NCBI GenBank assembly: GCA_937960785.1
Contig: CALGOZ010000031.1
Span: 4,111-68,110 of the forward strand
Reading direction: 5' to 3'
Source: an uncultured Pseudogracilibacillus sp.
GTDB taxonomy: Bacteria > Bacillota > Bacilli > Bacillales > Amphibacillaceae
Length of the DNA stretch: 64,000 nucleotides
In this document: one piece after another, positions 1 to 7,771 of the stretch
Layout of the letters: each line of letters begins with the position of its first letter
Numbering within the stretch: the stretch's first letter is position 1
The notes under the pieces: generated by a model
Databases searched by the model: none
What the model was told of the DNA's origin: nothing
The model's input: the letters and a program-made list of their open reading frames with translations, nothing else
Position numbers and translations under genes: made by a program

Positions 1-1253
1 ACGAAAAAGACATTTATCGTGCTTTAAAGGCTGACTTGAATAAATCAAAACATGAAGCAATTACAACTGAGTTAGGCGTTCTCCATACTGAAATCGATTT
101 TGCTTTAAAACATTTAAAAGACTGGATGGAAGATGAAGAAGTACCGGCTCCCCTTACCCATAAAGGATCCAATAGCTACATTACGTATGAACCGTACGGT
201 GTGACGTTAGTTATTGCGCCGTGGAACTATCCACTTCAATTAGCGCTCGCCCCGGTAATTGGTGCTTTAGCTGCAGGAAACACAGTGGTATTAAAGCCTT
301 CGGAAATTTCTGTTCACACATCGAACTTACTAAATAAAATGATTAGCGCAACATTTGAACCTGAAATTTGCACTGTTGTTGAAGGTGCAGTAGAAGAGAC
401 AAATGCTCTTTTAGAACAGCGTTTCGATTATATTTTCTTTACTGGAAGCACCCATATTGGAAAAATTATTATGGAAAAGGCAAGTAAACATCTGACACCG
501 GTGACATTAGAACTCGGTGGTAAAAGCCCTACCATCGTCGATGAAGATTGTAATATTTCTTTATCTGCAAAACGTATTGTCTGGGGTAAGTATACAAACG
601 CAGGACAAACGTGTGTTGCGCCAGACTACGTCTATGTCCATGAAAAAATATATATGAAGTTTTTACGGGCATTAAAGCGTCAAATTCACCGTCTCTATGG
701 AAAGCGACCATTAAATAATAAAGATTACGGTCGTATTATCAATAAAAAACACTTCGATAGACTTACGAAGTTATTAGAAGATGCAAAGATTTATCACGGT
801 GGTGAAGTAAGTAAAGAAAATTTAACAATTGAACCGACAATCGTAACTGATATTACGTGGAACGACCCGGTGATGCAGGAAGAGATCTTCGGTCCGATTT
901 TACCGGTACTTTCTTATTCGAATATCGATGAGGTTATTTTAAAAGTCCAAGAAAATGACAAACCTTTAGCTTTATACTACTTCGGAAATAATAAAGAAAA
1001 CGAAGAGAAAGTACTTACGTCAATACCATTTGGTGGCGGTTGTGTAAACGACACGCTCTATCATTTAGCTACACCGTATTTACCGTTTGGCGGTGTCGGC
1101 CCAAGTGGAATCGGTGCTTATCATGGGAAGTATAGTTTTGAAACTTTCTCCCACCGGAAGAGCATTTTAAAACAAACGACTCTCTTTGACAATCCGGTTC
1201 GTTATCCAGGAGGCAGAATTAAGCAATCATTAGCAAAGTCGTTCTTAATGTAA
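1..1253 (+). CDS. aldehyde dehydrogenase, 5'-truncated by the window edge
   Basis: NAD(P)-dependent aldehyde dehydrogenase of the class 3 (YwdH-like) type, oxidising aldehydes to carboxylates. The reading frame is open from base 3 without a start signal, and the residues before the TTG at 36 (EKDIYRALKADLNKS) continue the family's N-terminal helix, so the true start lies upstream of the window. Counting from base 36, the general base is Glu159 in the LELGGKSP motif and the catalytic cysteine is Cys193 in NAGQTC. The C-terminal part has the PFGGVGPSGIGAYHG signature, and the protein ends after a short tail, as class 3 enzymes do. A terminator hairpin follows directly, so this is the last gene of its transcript. 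The exact substrate cannot be told from sequence. Confidence 0.9.
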   Translation, partial: EKDIYRALKADLNKSKHEAITTELGVLHTEIDFALKHLKDWMEDEEVPAPLTHKGSNSYITYEPYGVTLVIAPWNYPLQLALAPVIGALAAGNTVVLKPSEISVHTSNLLNKMISATFEPEICTVVEGAVEETNALLEQRFDYIFFTGSTHIGKIIMEKASKHLTPVTLELGGKSPTIVDEDCNISLSAKRIVWGKYTNAGQTCVAPDYVYVHEKIYMKFLRALKRQIHRLYGKRPLNNKDYGRIINKKHFDRLTKLLEDAKIYHGGEVSKENLTIEPTIVTDITWNDPVMQEEIFGPILPVLSYSNIDEVILKVQENDKPLALYYFGNNKENEEKVLTSIPFGGGCVNDTLYHLATPYLPFGGVGPSGIGAYHGKYSFETFSHRKSILKQTTLFDNPVRYPGGRIKQSLAKSFLM

Positions 1254-1265
1254 TATTAGTAATAA

Positions 1266-1311
1266 AATTTCCGGGTCGAGCGCTTTATAACTCAACCCGG
1301 ATTTTATTTTT
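1266..1311. terminator. bidirectional terminator between aldehyde dehydrogenase and dinB
   Basis: Ten-base arms at 1271-1280 (ccgggtcgag) and 1291-1300 (ctcaacccgg) pair with one wobble. T-rich DNA follows on both strands. It separates two convergent genes. Confidence 0.75.
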
Positions 1312-2563
1312 CATCTATTTCTTTATAATCATCTAAAAAGTCCTTTTGAAAGCTTGTTCGATAGAGCTTTTCCTCATTTATGTCATCTATTTTTTCTTCA
1401 TCATCTAATTGAACAAACGGATTGCTTCCGTATTTTTCCTTTAGCTTTTCGATTGTTTTTTCGATTTGAAGCTCTTTTTTCCGTTCTTTGTAAGTAAATA
1501 AATCTAATTGTTCTACGACATGTTTAGCCTCGAGTAGATCTTGAACTGTCACGCCTAATAACCGGACTGGCTTTTTGGTCCAATGAGTATCGAGTAAATG
1601 AAGTATTACTGGTAAAATTTCTTCTTTCCGTTGAATATACTCTGGTAACTTTTTGCTTCGGGTTACGGTTTCGCGATTTTCATAACGAATCATCAGTTGA
1701 ACCGATTTTCCTTTAAGTTTTCGCCGGATCAATCGTTCTTCAACTCGTTCTGTTAATCTAGCTAGTACACTTTTTATTTTATCTATGTCTGCCGTATCAA
1801 ATCGAAGCGTCGTTGAGTTTCCAATACTTTTAAAGTCGTGAACGGAGTCGGGGTCGACTTTACGAGGGTCGATACCGTTTGCCCTTTGAATTAATCGTTC
1901 GCCATTTATCCCAAGCAATTGCGATAATACATATACATCTGCCTTTGCAAGCTCTCCGATAGTATTTATATTTAATTCGCGCATTTTTTCTGCTGTTTTC
2001 TTACCGACGCCGTACATTTTTTCAATGGGCAGAGGCCATAATTTTTTTGGCAGATCTCTTTTGCGGAGAATCGTTATTCCGAGAGGTTTTTTCATATCTG
2101 AGGCCGTTTTTGCTAAAAATTTATTCGGTCCAATTCCGATACTACAAGGTATGTCTAACTCATTTAGTAAAGCTTGTTGTACATCTTTAGCTAATTGAGC
2201 AGGATGAGTTGGATGATCGGTTACATCCATATAACCTTCATCAATTGATACGGGTTCAATCATCGGTGTGAATTCGGAGAGACGTTTGAAAATTTTTGCA
2301 GACATTTCCCGATATAAAGGAAAGTTAGGACGAATGACAATTAGTTCTGGACAGAGTTTTTTTGCTTCCCAAACGGGCATTGTTGTTTTGACACCGTGGG
2401 CTCTTGCTTCATAACTACTCGTCACGATAATCCCACGACGTTCTTGAGGATTTCCCGCTATTGCGACCGGCTTTCCTTTTAATCTAGGATTATGAGCCAT
2501 TTCTACAGAAGCGTAAAAGCTATTCATATCGACATGAAAAATAATGTTTACTCTTTTTTTCAT
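1304..2563 (-). CDS. dinB: DNA polymerase IV (Y-family translesion polymerase)
   Basis: Error-prone Y-family polymerase that copies past damaged bases. The N-terminal FHVDMNSFYASVE motif and the SIDEGYMD motif supply the metal-binding Asp and Glu residues. The helix-hairpin-helix thumb (KMYGVGKKTAEKM) and a little-finger domain follow. Near the C terminus the sequence QLDLF is a classic beta-clamp binding motif, followed by an unusual Lys/Glu-rich tail of about 50 residues that reaches 419 residues in total. In B. subtilis this position holds yqjH (polY1), and the downstream neighbours match yqjE, yqjD and yqjC, so orthology to that copy is likely. It starts at ATG 2563 and is last in the minus-strand cluster, ending in the hairpin at 1271-1300. 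Confidence 0.93.
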   Translation of the reverse strand: MKKRVNIIFHVDMNSFYASVEMAHNPRLKGKPVAIAGNPQERRGIIVTSSYEARAHGVKTTMPVWEAKKLCPELIVIRPNFPLYREMSAKIFKRLSEFTPMIEPVSIDEGYMDVTDHPTHPAQLAKDVQQALLNELDIPCSIGIGPNKFLAKTASDMKKPLGITILRKRDLPKKLWPLPIEKMYGVGKKTAEKMRELNINTIGELAKADVYVLSQLLGINGERLIQRANGIDPRKVDPDSVHDFKSIGNSTTLRFDTADIDKIKSVLARLTERVEERLIRRKLKGKSVQLMIRYENRETVTRSKKLPEYIQRKEEILPVILHLLDTHWTKKPVRLLGVTVQDLLEAKHVVEQLDLFTYKERKKELQIEKTIEKLKEKYGSNPFVQLDDEEKIDDINEEKLYRTSFQKDFLDDYKEIDEK

Positions 2564-2602
2564 TCGTCCTCAATCCTTCTACTCTTTTCCTATATAAGTT
2601 AT

Positions 2603-3727
2603 TTATTTAAAAGCTAGTTTAACAATTTCTACGACTAGTTTCGTTAAACGAACGAGCTCTTCTTCAGAAATTCGCTCTTTTGTCGTATGGATTTCTTCAT
2701 AACCGACTGATAAGTTAGCCGTTGGTAAATTGAAGGAGTTAAAGATATTTGCATCGCTTCCTCCCCCACTTGTTAGAAGTTCGGAAGTTAATTGTAAGTT
2801 ATGAGCAGCTTGTTGAGCAATTTGGACTACTTCCTCATTTTCTTGCAATTTATATCCCGGGTATGCCTCGATTAGTTTTAGGTCCGTTTTTGCACCGAAC
2901 TTTTCAGCTGTTGTTTCAAAGTGGTTCGTAATGTGAGCAATGATGTCATCGAGTTTTTTCTTTTCTAAGGAACGCGCTTCTCCTTCAATTTCTACATATT
3001 CAGTTACGATGTTTGTTGCTTCTTTTTTACCACCTTTAAAGTAGCTAATGTTGGCGGTTGTTTCTTCATCAATTCTACCAAGTTTCATTTTTGATATTGC
3101 TTTTGCTGCAGTTGTAATCGCAGAGATTCCCTTTTCTGGTTCTACACCAGCATGGGCAGACTTTCCGTAAATAGTGACGTGAAATTTTGATTGATAAGGC
3201 GCTCGTACGACAAGATTTCCAACAGCTCCGTCGCTATCGAGAACATAGCCAAAGTCAGCTTTCACAAGGGAACGATCGAGCGCTTTTGCTCCATTTAATC
3301 CCGCTTCTTCTCCAACTGTTATGATAAACTGAATGTCACCATGGGGAAGATTTTGTTCTTTTAAAATATGAATTAATTCAAAGAAAACAGCAATCCCTGC
3401 TTTATCATCGGCTCCTAAAATTGTCGTACCATCCGATGTAATATAGCCATCTTTACGATGTGGCTTTACATTTTTTCCTGGTGTGACAGTATCCATATGG
3501 GAAGAGAAAAAGATAGTACGAGAATGAGGATCCGTACCTTTCAGTGTACAAATTAAATTGTTTGCTCCGTGATCAGTTTTTTCCTTTGCTTGATCTTCCT
3601 CGACTTCTACGTCTAATGCGGTCAGTTCATCTTTTAAATAAGTTGCGATAGCTCCTTCATGTTTAGTTTCTGAATCAATTTTTACAAGTTCAATAAATCG
3701 TTCGATTAGTCGTTCTTTGTTTACCAT
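2603..3727 (-). CDS. yqjE: M20-family metallopeptidase, peptidase T-like (YqjE)
   Basis: Zinc-dependent aminoacylase or tripeptidase-like enzyme of the M20 family, 374 residues. Metal-binding and catalytic landmarks are HMDTVTPG (first His and Asp), DDKAGIAV (bridging Asp), GEEAGLNGAK (catalytic Glu pair) and LDSDGAVG. A dimerisation or lid domain lies in the middle, and the C-terminal GGSDANIF and IHTTKERI motifs complete the active site. It is cytoplasmic, having no signal peptide. The start is ATG 3727, 21 bases after the carboxylase gene, so it is co-transcribed with it. The true substrate is unknown; B. subtilis YqjE is only predicted. Confidence 0.85.
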   Translation of the reverse strand: MVNKERLIERFIELVKIDSETKHEGAIATYLKDELTALDVEVEEDQAKEKTDHGANNLICTLKGTDPHSRTIFFSSHMDTVTPGKNVKPHRKDGYITSDGTTILGADDKAGIAVFFELIHILKEQNLPHGDIQFIITVGEEAGLNGAKALDRSLVKADFGYVLDSDGAVGNLVVRAPYQSKFHVTIYGKSAHAGVEPEKGISAITTAAKAISKMKLGRIDEETTANISYFKGGKKEATNIVTEYVEIEGEARSLEKKKLDDIIAHITNHFETTAEKFGAKTDLKLIEAYPGYKLQENEEVVQIAQQAAHNLQLTSELLTSGGGSDANIFNSFNLPTANLSVGYEEIHTTKERISEEELVRLTKLVVEIVKLAFK

Positions 3728-3748
3728 TCCCTCATTCTCCTATCTTTT

Positions 3749-5302
3749 TTATAGTGGTATGTTTCCGTGCTTTTTCTCCGGTCGTTTTTCATCTTTATTC
3801 TCTAGCATTTCTAATGATTGGACTAGCTTTAATCGTGTATCTCTTGGGTCGATCACGTCATCGACGATTCCCAATCCTGCTGCAACATATGGGTTTGCAA
3901 ATTTTTCTTTATATTCTTCGATTTTTTCCTGGCGAGTTTGTTCCGGATTATCACTTTCTTGAATTTCGCGGGCAAAAATAATGTTCGCTGCACCTTCAGG
4001 TCCCATAACGGCAATTTCTGCATTTGGCCATGCAAAGACAAGATCCGCCCCAATTGCCTTACTATTCAACGCTACATAAGCGCCTCCGAAAGCTTTACGG
4101 ACGATAACGGTAATTTTCGGTACTGTCGCTTCGGAATAAGCATACAATATTTTTGCGCCGTGTCGAATAATTCCGCCATGTTCTTGTTGGATTCCTGGGA
4201 AAAATCCTGGAATGTCTTCAAATGTAATAATCGGAACATTAAAGGCATCACAGAATCGGATAAAGCGAGCGGCTTTATCACTTGAGTCGATATCAATTCC
4301 ACCAGCCATATAGCGGGGTTGGTTCGCCACAAGGCCTACGGAACGACCATTAATTCGGGCAAAACCGACGATAATGTTTTTCGCAAAATCTTTATGAAGT
4401 TCTAAGAAGCTTCCTTCATCGACAACTTCGTTAATTACTTTTTTCATATCGTAAGGTCTCGTCGTATCATAAGGTACAATTTCGGGTAAATCGACACGGT
4501 AATGATCATCTTCTTTAGTATAAGGAATAATTTCCGGTTTTTCTTTATTGCTCGATGGCAAATAACTTAACAGTTTCTTTACTAAATCTAGGGCTTCCTC
4601 TTCGTCCTTAGCACTAAAGTGGGCGTTACCACTTTTAGTATTATGTACTTTCGCTCCACCGAGATCTTCGTCGGTAATTTTTTCACCAGTTACCGTTTCT
4701 ATCACTTTTGGTCCTGTTATAAACATTTTTGATGTTTTTTCTACCATAATAATAACATCAGTAATTGCGGGTGAATAAACTGCTCCACCGGCGCTTGGTC
4801 CCATAATGACAGAGATTTGTGGTATCACACCCGAATAAATAGAGTTCCGATAAAAGATTTCTCCATAACCGTCCAAGGAAGCGACACCTTCTTGGATACG
4901 AGCCCCACCTGAATCATTTAGTCCAATAAAAGGTGTGCCATTTTTCGCTGCTAAGTCCATGACGTGGGCGATTTTTTTCGCATGCATTTCACCGAGGGCT
5001 CCTCCAAAAACCGTAAAATCTTGAGCGAAAAGGTATACCGGTCGCCCGTTGATTTTTCCATAACCGGTGACGACTCCTTCACCATGGGCTTCAACTTTAT
5101 CCATTCCAAAATCCGTAGTACGATGTTCCATAAATGGATTTAATTCAACGAACGTACCTTCATCGAGCAAGTAATCGATTCGTTCGCGAGCTGTTTGCTT
5201 TCCACGGGCATGTTGTTGATCTATTCTTTCATCTCCACCACCGAGTTCGACTTTTCTTCTACGATCGTATAAGTCATCTATTGCATCATAAATGTTTTCC
5301 AT
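3749..5302 (-). CDS. yqjD: acyl-CoA carboxylase beta subunit (propionyl-CoA carboxylase type, YqjD)
   Basis: Carboxyltransferase subunit of a biotin-dependent acyl-CoA carboxylase, 517 residues, close to the usual length. Both crotonase-fold halves are visible: the N-terminal half has GGALGEMHAKK and the GGARIQEGV oxyanion motif, and the C-terminal half has DIPGFFPG, GAYVALNSKA and the MGPEGAANI segment typical of PccB and MmdA proteins. It moves CO2 from biotin to propionyl-CoA, or acts in the reverse direction on methylmalonyl-CoA. Its ATG overlaps the stop of the epimerase gene in a TAATG arrangement, so translation is coupled. No dedicated alpha subunit or biotin carrier lies beside it; AccC and AccB are at 28361-30242. 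Confidence 0.88.
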   Translation of the reverse strand: MENIYDAIDDLYDRRRKVELGGGDERIDQQHARGKQTARERIDYLLDEGTFVELNPFMEHRTTDFGMDKVEAHGEGVVTGYGKINGRPVYLFAQDFTVFGGALGEMHAKKIAHVMDLAAKNGTPFIGLNDSGGARIQEGVASLDGYGEIFYRNSIYSGVIPQISVIMGPSAGGAVYSPAITDVIIMVEKTSKMFITGPKVIETVTGEKITDEDLGGAKVHNTKSGNAHFSAKDEEEALDLVKKLLSYLPSSNKEKPEIIPYTKEDDHYRVDLPEIVPYDTTRPYDMKKVINEVVDEGSFLELHKDFAKNIIVGFARINGRSVGLVANQPRYMAGGIDIDSSDKAARFIRFCDAFNVPIITFEDIPGFFPGIQQEHGGIIRHGAKILYAYSEATVPKITVIVRKAFGGAYVALNSKAIGADLVFAWPNAEIAVMGPEGAANIIFAREIQESDNPEQTRQEKIEEYKEKFANPYVAAGLGIVDDVIDPRDTRLKLVQSLEMLENKDEKRPEKKHGNIPL

Positions 5303-5733
5303 TAGTCGTCACTTCCTTCATGTTCACATAATTCGTATAACACACCATGGGTTGATTTCGGATGTAAAAAGGCAATTTTACTATTGTTAGCGCCTTCTTT
5401 TGCTATTTCGTTAATAAGATGAATTCCATCATTTTTTAATTTTTCCAATCGCTTTTCAATATTGTTTACTTCTAAAGCGATATGGTGAATTCCTTCGCCT
5501 TTTTTGTCTAAGAAACTTTTAATCGGTGAGGATGCACTTATGGGTTCTAGTAATTCAAGCATCGATTCACCAATTTGTAAAAAAGCTACCTTTACTTGTT
5601 CACTTTGTACTTCTTCGACCCCTTTTAACTCTAGCCCTAACTGCTCTGTATAAAAAGGTATCGTTCGATCGATATCGTGTACCGCGATACCGATATGGGC
5701 TATTTTTTTCGGGCCTCTAGTAATTTCACTCAT
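5302..5733 (-). CDS. mce: methylmalonyl-CoA epimerase
   Basis: Interconverts the (R) and (S) forms of methylmalonyl-CoA. It is a small protein of the glyoxalase/VOC fold with two repeats: the first has KIAHIGIAVHD with a metal-ligand His and the second has GIHHIALEV. About 143 residues. The frame extends upstream to 5769, but the ATG at 5733 is preceded by AGGAGG at a good distance, so I take that start. Together with the carboxylase it forms the propionyl-CoA arm that handles odd-chain and branched-chain carbon. It corresponds to B. subtilis YqjC. First gene of the yqjC-yqjD-yqjE-dinB operon. Confidence 0.88.
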   Translation of the reverse strand: MSEITRGPKKIAHIGIAVHDIDRTIPFYTEQLGLELKGVEEVQSEQVKVAFLQIGESMLELLEPISASSPIKSFLDKKGEGIHHIALEVNNIEKRLEKLKNDGIHLINEIAKEGANNSKIAFLHPKSTHGVLYELCEHEGSDD

Positions 5734-5775
5734 CTGTCTGATCCTCCTAATTAAGTTAGCGATGTTCACTACTCC

Positions 5776-5805
5776 ATTTTAACATTAAATGTCGGAAGAT
5801 TCCAA
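5776..5805 (-). promoter_or_regulatory. candidate sigma-A promoter for the epimerase operon
   Basis: Minus-strand TTGGAA (5805-5800), an 18-base spacer and TAAAAT (5781-5776), about 40 bases upstream of the epimerase ATG. The match is moderate. Confidence 0.35.
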
Positions 5806-5885
5806 GAATGCACCGGTACAAAAAGAAGGATCACAAGGAGTCGTTTACATAGTTTTTGGCTATATTTTGCTTTATAAGTTTTTAT

Positions 5886-5922
5886 AAAAAAGATCAAAAT
5901 CAGTATTTTACTGACTTTGATC
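5886..5922 (-). terminator. minus-strand terminator lying downstream of the Prli42-like gene and yqjA
   Basis: Arms 5892-5905 and 5909-5922 form a 14-base stem with one G-U wobble on the minus strand, followed by six T at 5891-5886. Only the minus strand has the T run. The nearest minus-strand gene upstream is yqjA, so a yqjA transcript ending here would run antisense through the small plus-strand gene at 6023. Confidence 0.7.
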
Positions 5923-5960
5923 GATTGTTTAGAATAGAAGTAATGTCGTTAAAATTTTAT

Positions 5961-5989
5961 TTGTGAAATGCAAGGTTACATTGTACAAT
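5961..5989 (+). promoter_or_regulatory. sigma-A promoter of the Prli42-like gene
   Basis: TTGTGA at 5961-5966, a 17-base spacer and TACAAT at 5984-5989. The start codon at 6023 is 34 bases downstream. Confidence 0.6.
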
Positions 5990-6022
5990 ATAGATGAACA
6001 TATCGTAAAGAGGTGTACGCCA

Positions 6023-6157
6023 ATGGCAAAAAAACAACCACAAAAACGTCGACCATCGAAAAGACAACGACGACAGAAAGTTTTAATTTATATTATGGTA
6101 ATTGCAATGGTATTATCAATGTTAACAGCAGGCCTCGGAGGCATCGCTTTACTTTAA
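6023..6157 (+). CDS. Prli42-like membrane miniprotein (DUF4044 type), 44 residues
   Basis: Miniprotein with a very basic, Lys/Arg/Gln-rich N-terminal 20 residues and one hydrophobic helix (VLIYIMVIAMVLSML) ending in GGIALL. This layout resembles the Prli42 miniprotein, which anchors the stressosome to the membrane in Listeria and is conserved in Firmicutes. I infer that role by resemblance only. The ATG at 6023 is preceded by AAAGAGGTG, and a good promoter and a terminator flank the gene, so it is a self-standing unit. An in-frame upstream start at 5963 lies inside the promoter and is rejected. Its last bases overlap the end of yqjA on the other strand by 4 bases. Confidence 0.7.
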   Translation: MAKKQPQKRRPSKRQRRQKVLIYIMVIAMVLSMLTAGLGGIALL

Positions 6158-7155
6158 AATGGAAGACGGGAATGGAAAATTCCATGTCTTCTTTTTTTCT
6201 TCTTTTTCTCGGTAGTTTGGAAATAATTTGATTTCACATGTAAATACGACTCTAATAAAAATAGGAGTTGAAATAGATTCGCCCGGGATTGGAATTGCTC
6301 CTCTGTCTCCGGTAAAGGTGTTTTTAACAAAGCTTCATGCAAATCCTTCAACTGTTGAATATAAATTACTGACGTATCTCCGGGATGAACAGCTTCACTC
6401 AACTCAGAGAAAAATAAAGCAAGTTGCATGGTCGATTCATTTCGCTCTTCAATCCGGGCAACAATTGGTAACATTTGTTTTAATAAACTAAACTGACGTT
6501 TACGCATGGCGAAATATTGTTCATACAAATGAACTTCACGCCATAGATGGTTTTCTTTATCTCGTTTCACGTATTCATCTGCTTCCTTTAATAGTTTGCT
6601 TACTTTCGTTATTTCTGCACCTTGCCAGTCCATATTTTCTTCACGTAAAAATCGTGCAATTTCATGTAAAATCGTTTTGAAATCTGCTTCTAATTCCTTT
6701 TGGAGGTCTTGTAATTTGTTATCTAGACTTGGCATATATAAATTCACGGCTAGACCGGTTCCGATTCCAACGATTATTAACGTTAGTTGTTCTTTTATAA
6801 AGGGAAAGTTCATCATCCCTGAATAAAAAATATTTAATGTAATAACCGTTCCCGTTAAAATACCGCTATCGATTTTCAAATAAACGGTCGATGGGATAAA
6901 AAGAAACAATAACAAGCCTAAGGAAAATACTGAATAACCGAATAATTCAAAAAAAACAAAGGAAAATAAAATTGCTAATAAACACGCTGCAAACCGCTCC
7001 CAAGCTGTTTCGACCGAACGTTTACGAGAAGGTTGAATACATAAAATTGTTAAAATTCCGGCAGCGACGACATTTGATACGTTTAACATTTGCGCGATAA
7101 AAACCGCAATTGGTGTAGCGATTGCGGTTTTTATTGTGCGATAGCCTATTTTCAC
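6154..7155 (-). CDS. yqjA: aromatic acid exporter family membrane protein YqjA (DUF939)
   Basis: Integral membrane protein of the ArAE/FUSC-like family, 333 residues. The N-terminal 140 residues hold about four to five transmembrane helices, beginning with the family's KTAIATPIAVFIAQ segment and the PSRKRS loop. The C-terminal half is a cytoplasmic helical domain, corresponding to the family's C-terminal domain. Members are predicted to export aromatic acids or to support envelope integrity, but no substrate is known here. The last ten residues (KKKKKRR region) are encoded by the T tract of the opposing terminator. It sits after brxB but behind a terminator, so it probably has its own promoter. 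Confidence 0.82.
   Translation of the reverse strand: MKIGYRTIKTAIATPIAVFIAQMLNVSNVVAAGILTILCIQPSRKRSVETAWERFAACLLAILFSFVFFELFGYSVFSLGLLLFLFIPSTVYLKIDSGILTGTVITLNIFYSGMMNFPFIKEQLTLIIVGIGTGLAVNLYMPSLDNKLQDLQKELEADFKTILHEIARFLREENMDWQGAEITKVSKLLKEADEYVKRDKENHLWREVHLYEQYFAMRKRQFSLLKQMLPIVARIEERNESTMQLALFFSELSEAVHPGDTSVIYIQQLKDLHEALLKTPLPETEEQFQSRANLFQLLFLLESYLHVKSNYFQTTEKKKKKRRHGIFHSRLPF
6162..6199 (+). terminator. terminator of the Prli42-like gene, inside the yqjA coding end
   Basis: GAAGAC and ATGGAA pair with TTCCAT and GTCTTC across 6162-6191, with a small bulge, followed by seven T. The T tract is read on the other strand as the Lys-rich tail of YqjA. Confidence 0.7.
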
Positions 7156-7169
7156 TTGTAACCATCCTT

Positions 7170-7207
7170 TTGAAAAAAGAAGACTGTTAACGAAAACGTA
7201 AACAGCC
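7170..7207 (-). terminator. terminator downstream of brxB
   Basis: Arms 7182-7192 and 7197-7207 pair on the minus strand (GGCTGTTTACG with CGTTAACAGTC, one mismatch and one wobble), followed by a T-rich run at 7181-7172. Confidence 0.65.
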
Positions 7208-7218
7208 TTTTCCTACTT

Positions 7219-7653
7219 CTATGAGATTTCTTCACAATGTTCATCGAAAATAGCTTGTAGTTGGTTGACTACTTCCATCGGAGTATGTCCTTCAATTTCG
7301 TGGCGCTCAATCATCGTGACAATTTCTCCGTCCTTTAAAAAAGCAAAGGATGGGGATGATGGTGGATAATCTCCGAAATAAGAACGAGCTCTCTCGGTTG
7401 CTTCACGGTCTTGTCCAGCAAATACTGTGTATAAATGATCTGGACGCTTATCATAATGGATCGCATTTGCAGCAGCTGGGCGAGCTACTCCTCCAGCACA
7501 ACCACAAATTGAGTTAATCATTACTAAAGTCGTTCCTTTTTGTGTTAAAGCTTCATCTACTTCTTCAGGTTCTCGCAATTCGATGTAGCCTGCTTCTACC
7601 ATATCTTCACGAGCTACACTAACAACGTCAATCATAAATTGATCGAAACTCAT
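7219..7653 (-). CDS. brxB: bacilliredoxin BrxB (YphP/YqiW family)
   Basis: Small thioredoxin-fold protein, 144 residues, that removes bacillithiol from oxidised protein thiols. The signature CGC motif stands in [14 protein letters not shown], as in the YphP/YqiW family, and the conserved HYDKRPDHL and [12 protein letters not shown] segments are present. It acts in the cytosol during oxidative stress. In B. subtilis it is the yqiW gene, with the same neighbours. ATG 7653 has a GGGGT ribosome binding site. It lies just downstream of the keto acid dehydrogenase operon but has a plausible promoter of its own. Confidence 0.9.
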   Translation of the reverse strand: MSFDQFMIDVVSVAREDMVEAGYIELREPEEVDEALTQKGTTLVMINSICGCAGGVARPAAANAIHYDKRPDHLYTVFAGQDREATERARSYFGDYPPSSPSFAFLKDGEIVTMIERHEIEGHTPMEVVNQLQAIFDEHCEEIS

Positions 7654-7701
7654 CTATATCAACCCCTAATAAATTTTTGTTCTATCGATTTCATTTTAAC
7701 A

Positions 7702-7730
7702 ATTACATATTAGAATATCAATTTTATCAA
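7702..7730 (-). promoter_or_regulatory. candidate sigma-A promoter of brxB
   Basis: Minus-strand TTGATA (7730-7725), a 17-base spacer and TGTAAT (7707-7702), each 5 of 6 to consensus. It lies about 50 bases upstream of brxB. Confidence 0.5.
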
Positions 7731-7771
7731 TCATTATAGACGGAAAAATTTTCCCGATATTAAGGGGGTTG

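Noticed and set aside
5963..6022. Upstream in-frame extension of the Prli42-like protein
   Set aside because: It would start inside the promoter's -35, and the ATG at 6023 has the ribosome binding site.
7742..7757. Palindrome CGGAAAAATTTTCCCG between brxB and bkdB
   Set aside because: No loop and no T tract beyond the stem; probably chance in AT-rich DNA rather than a terminator.
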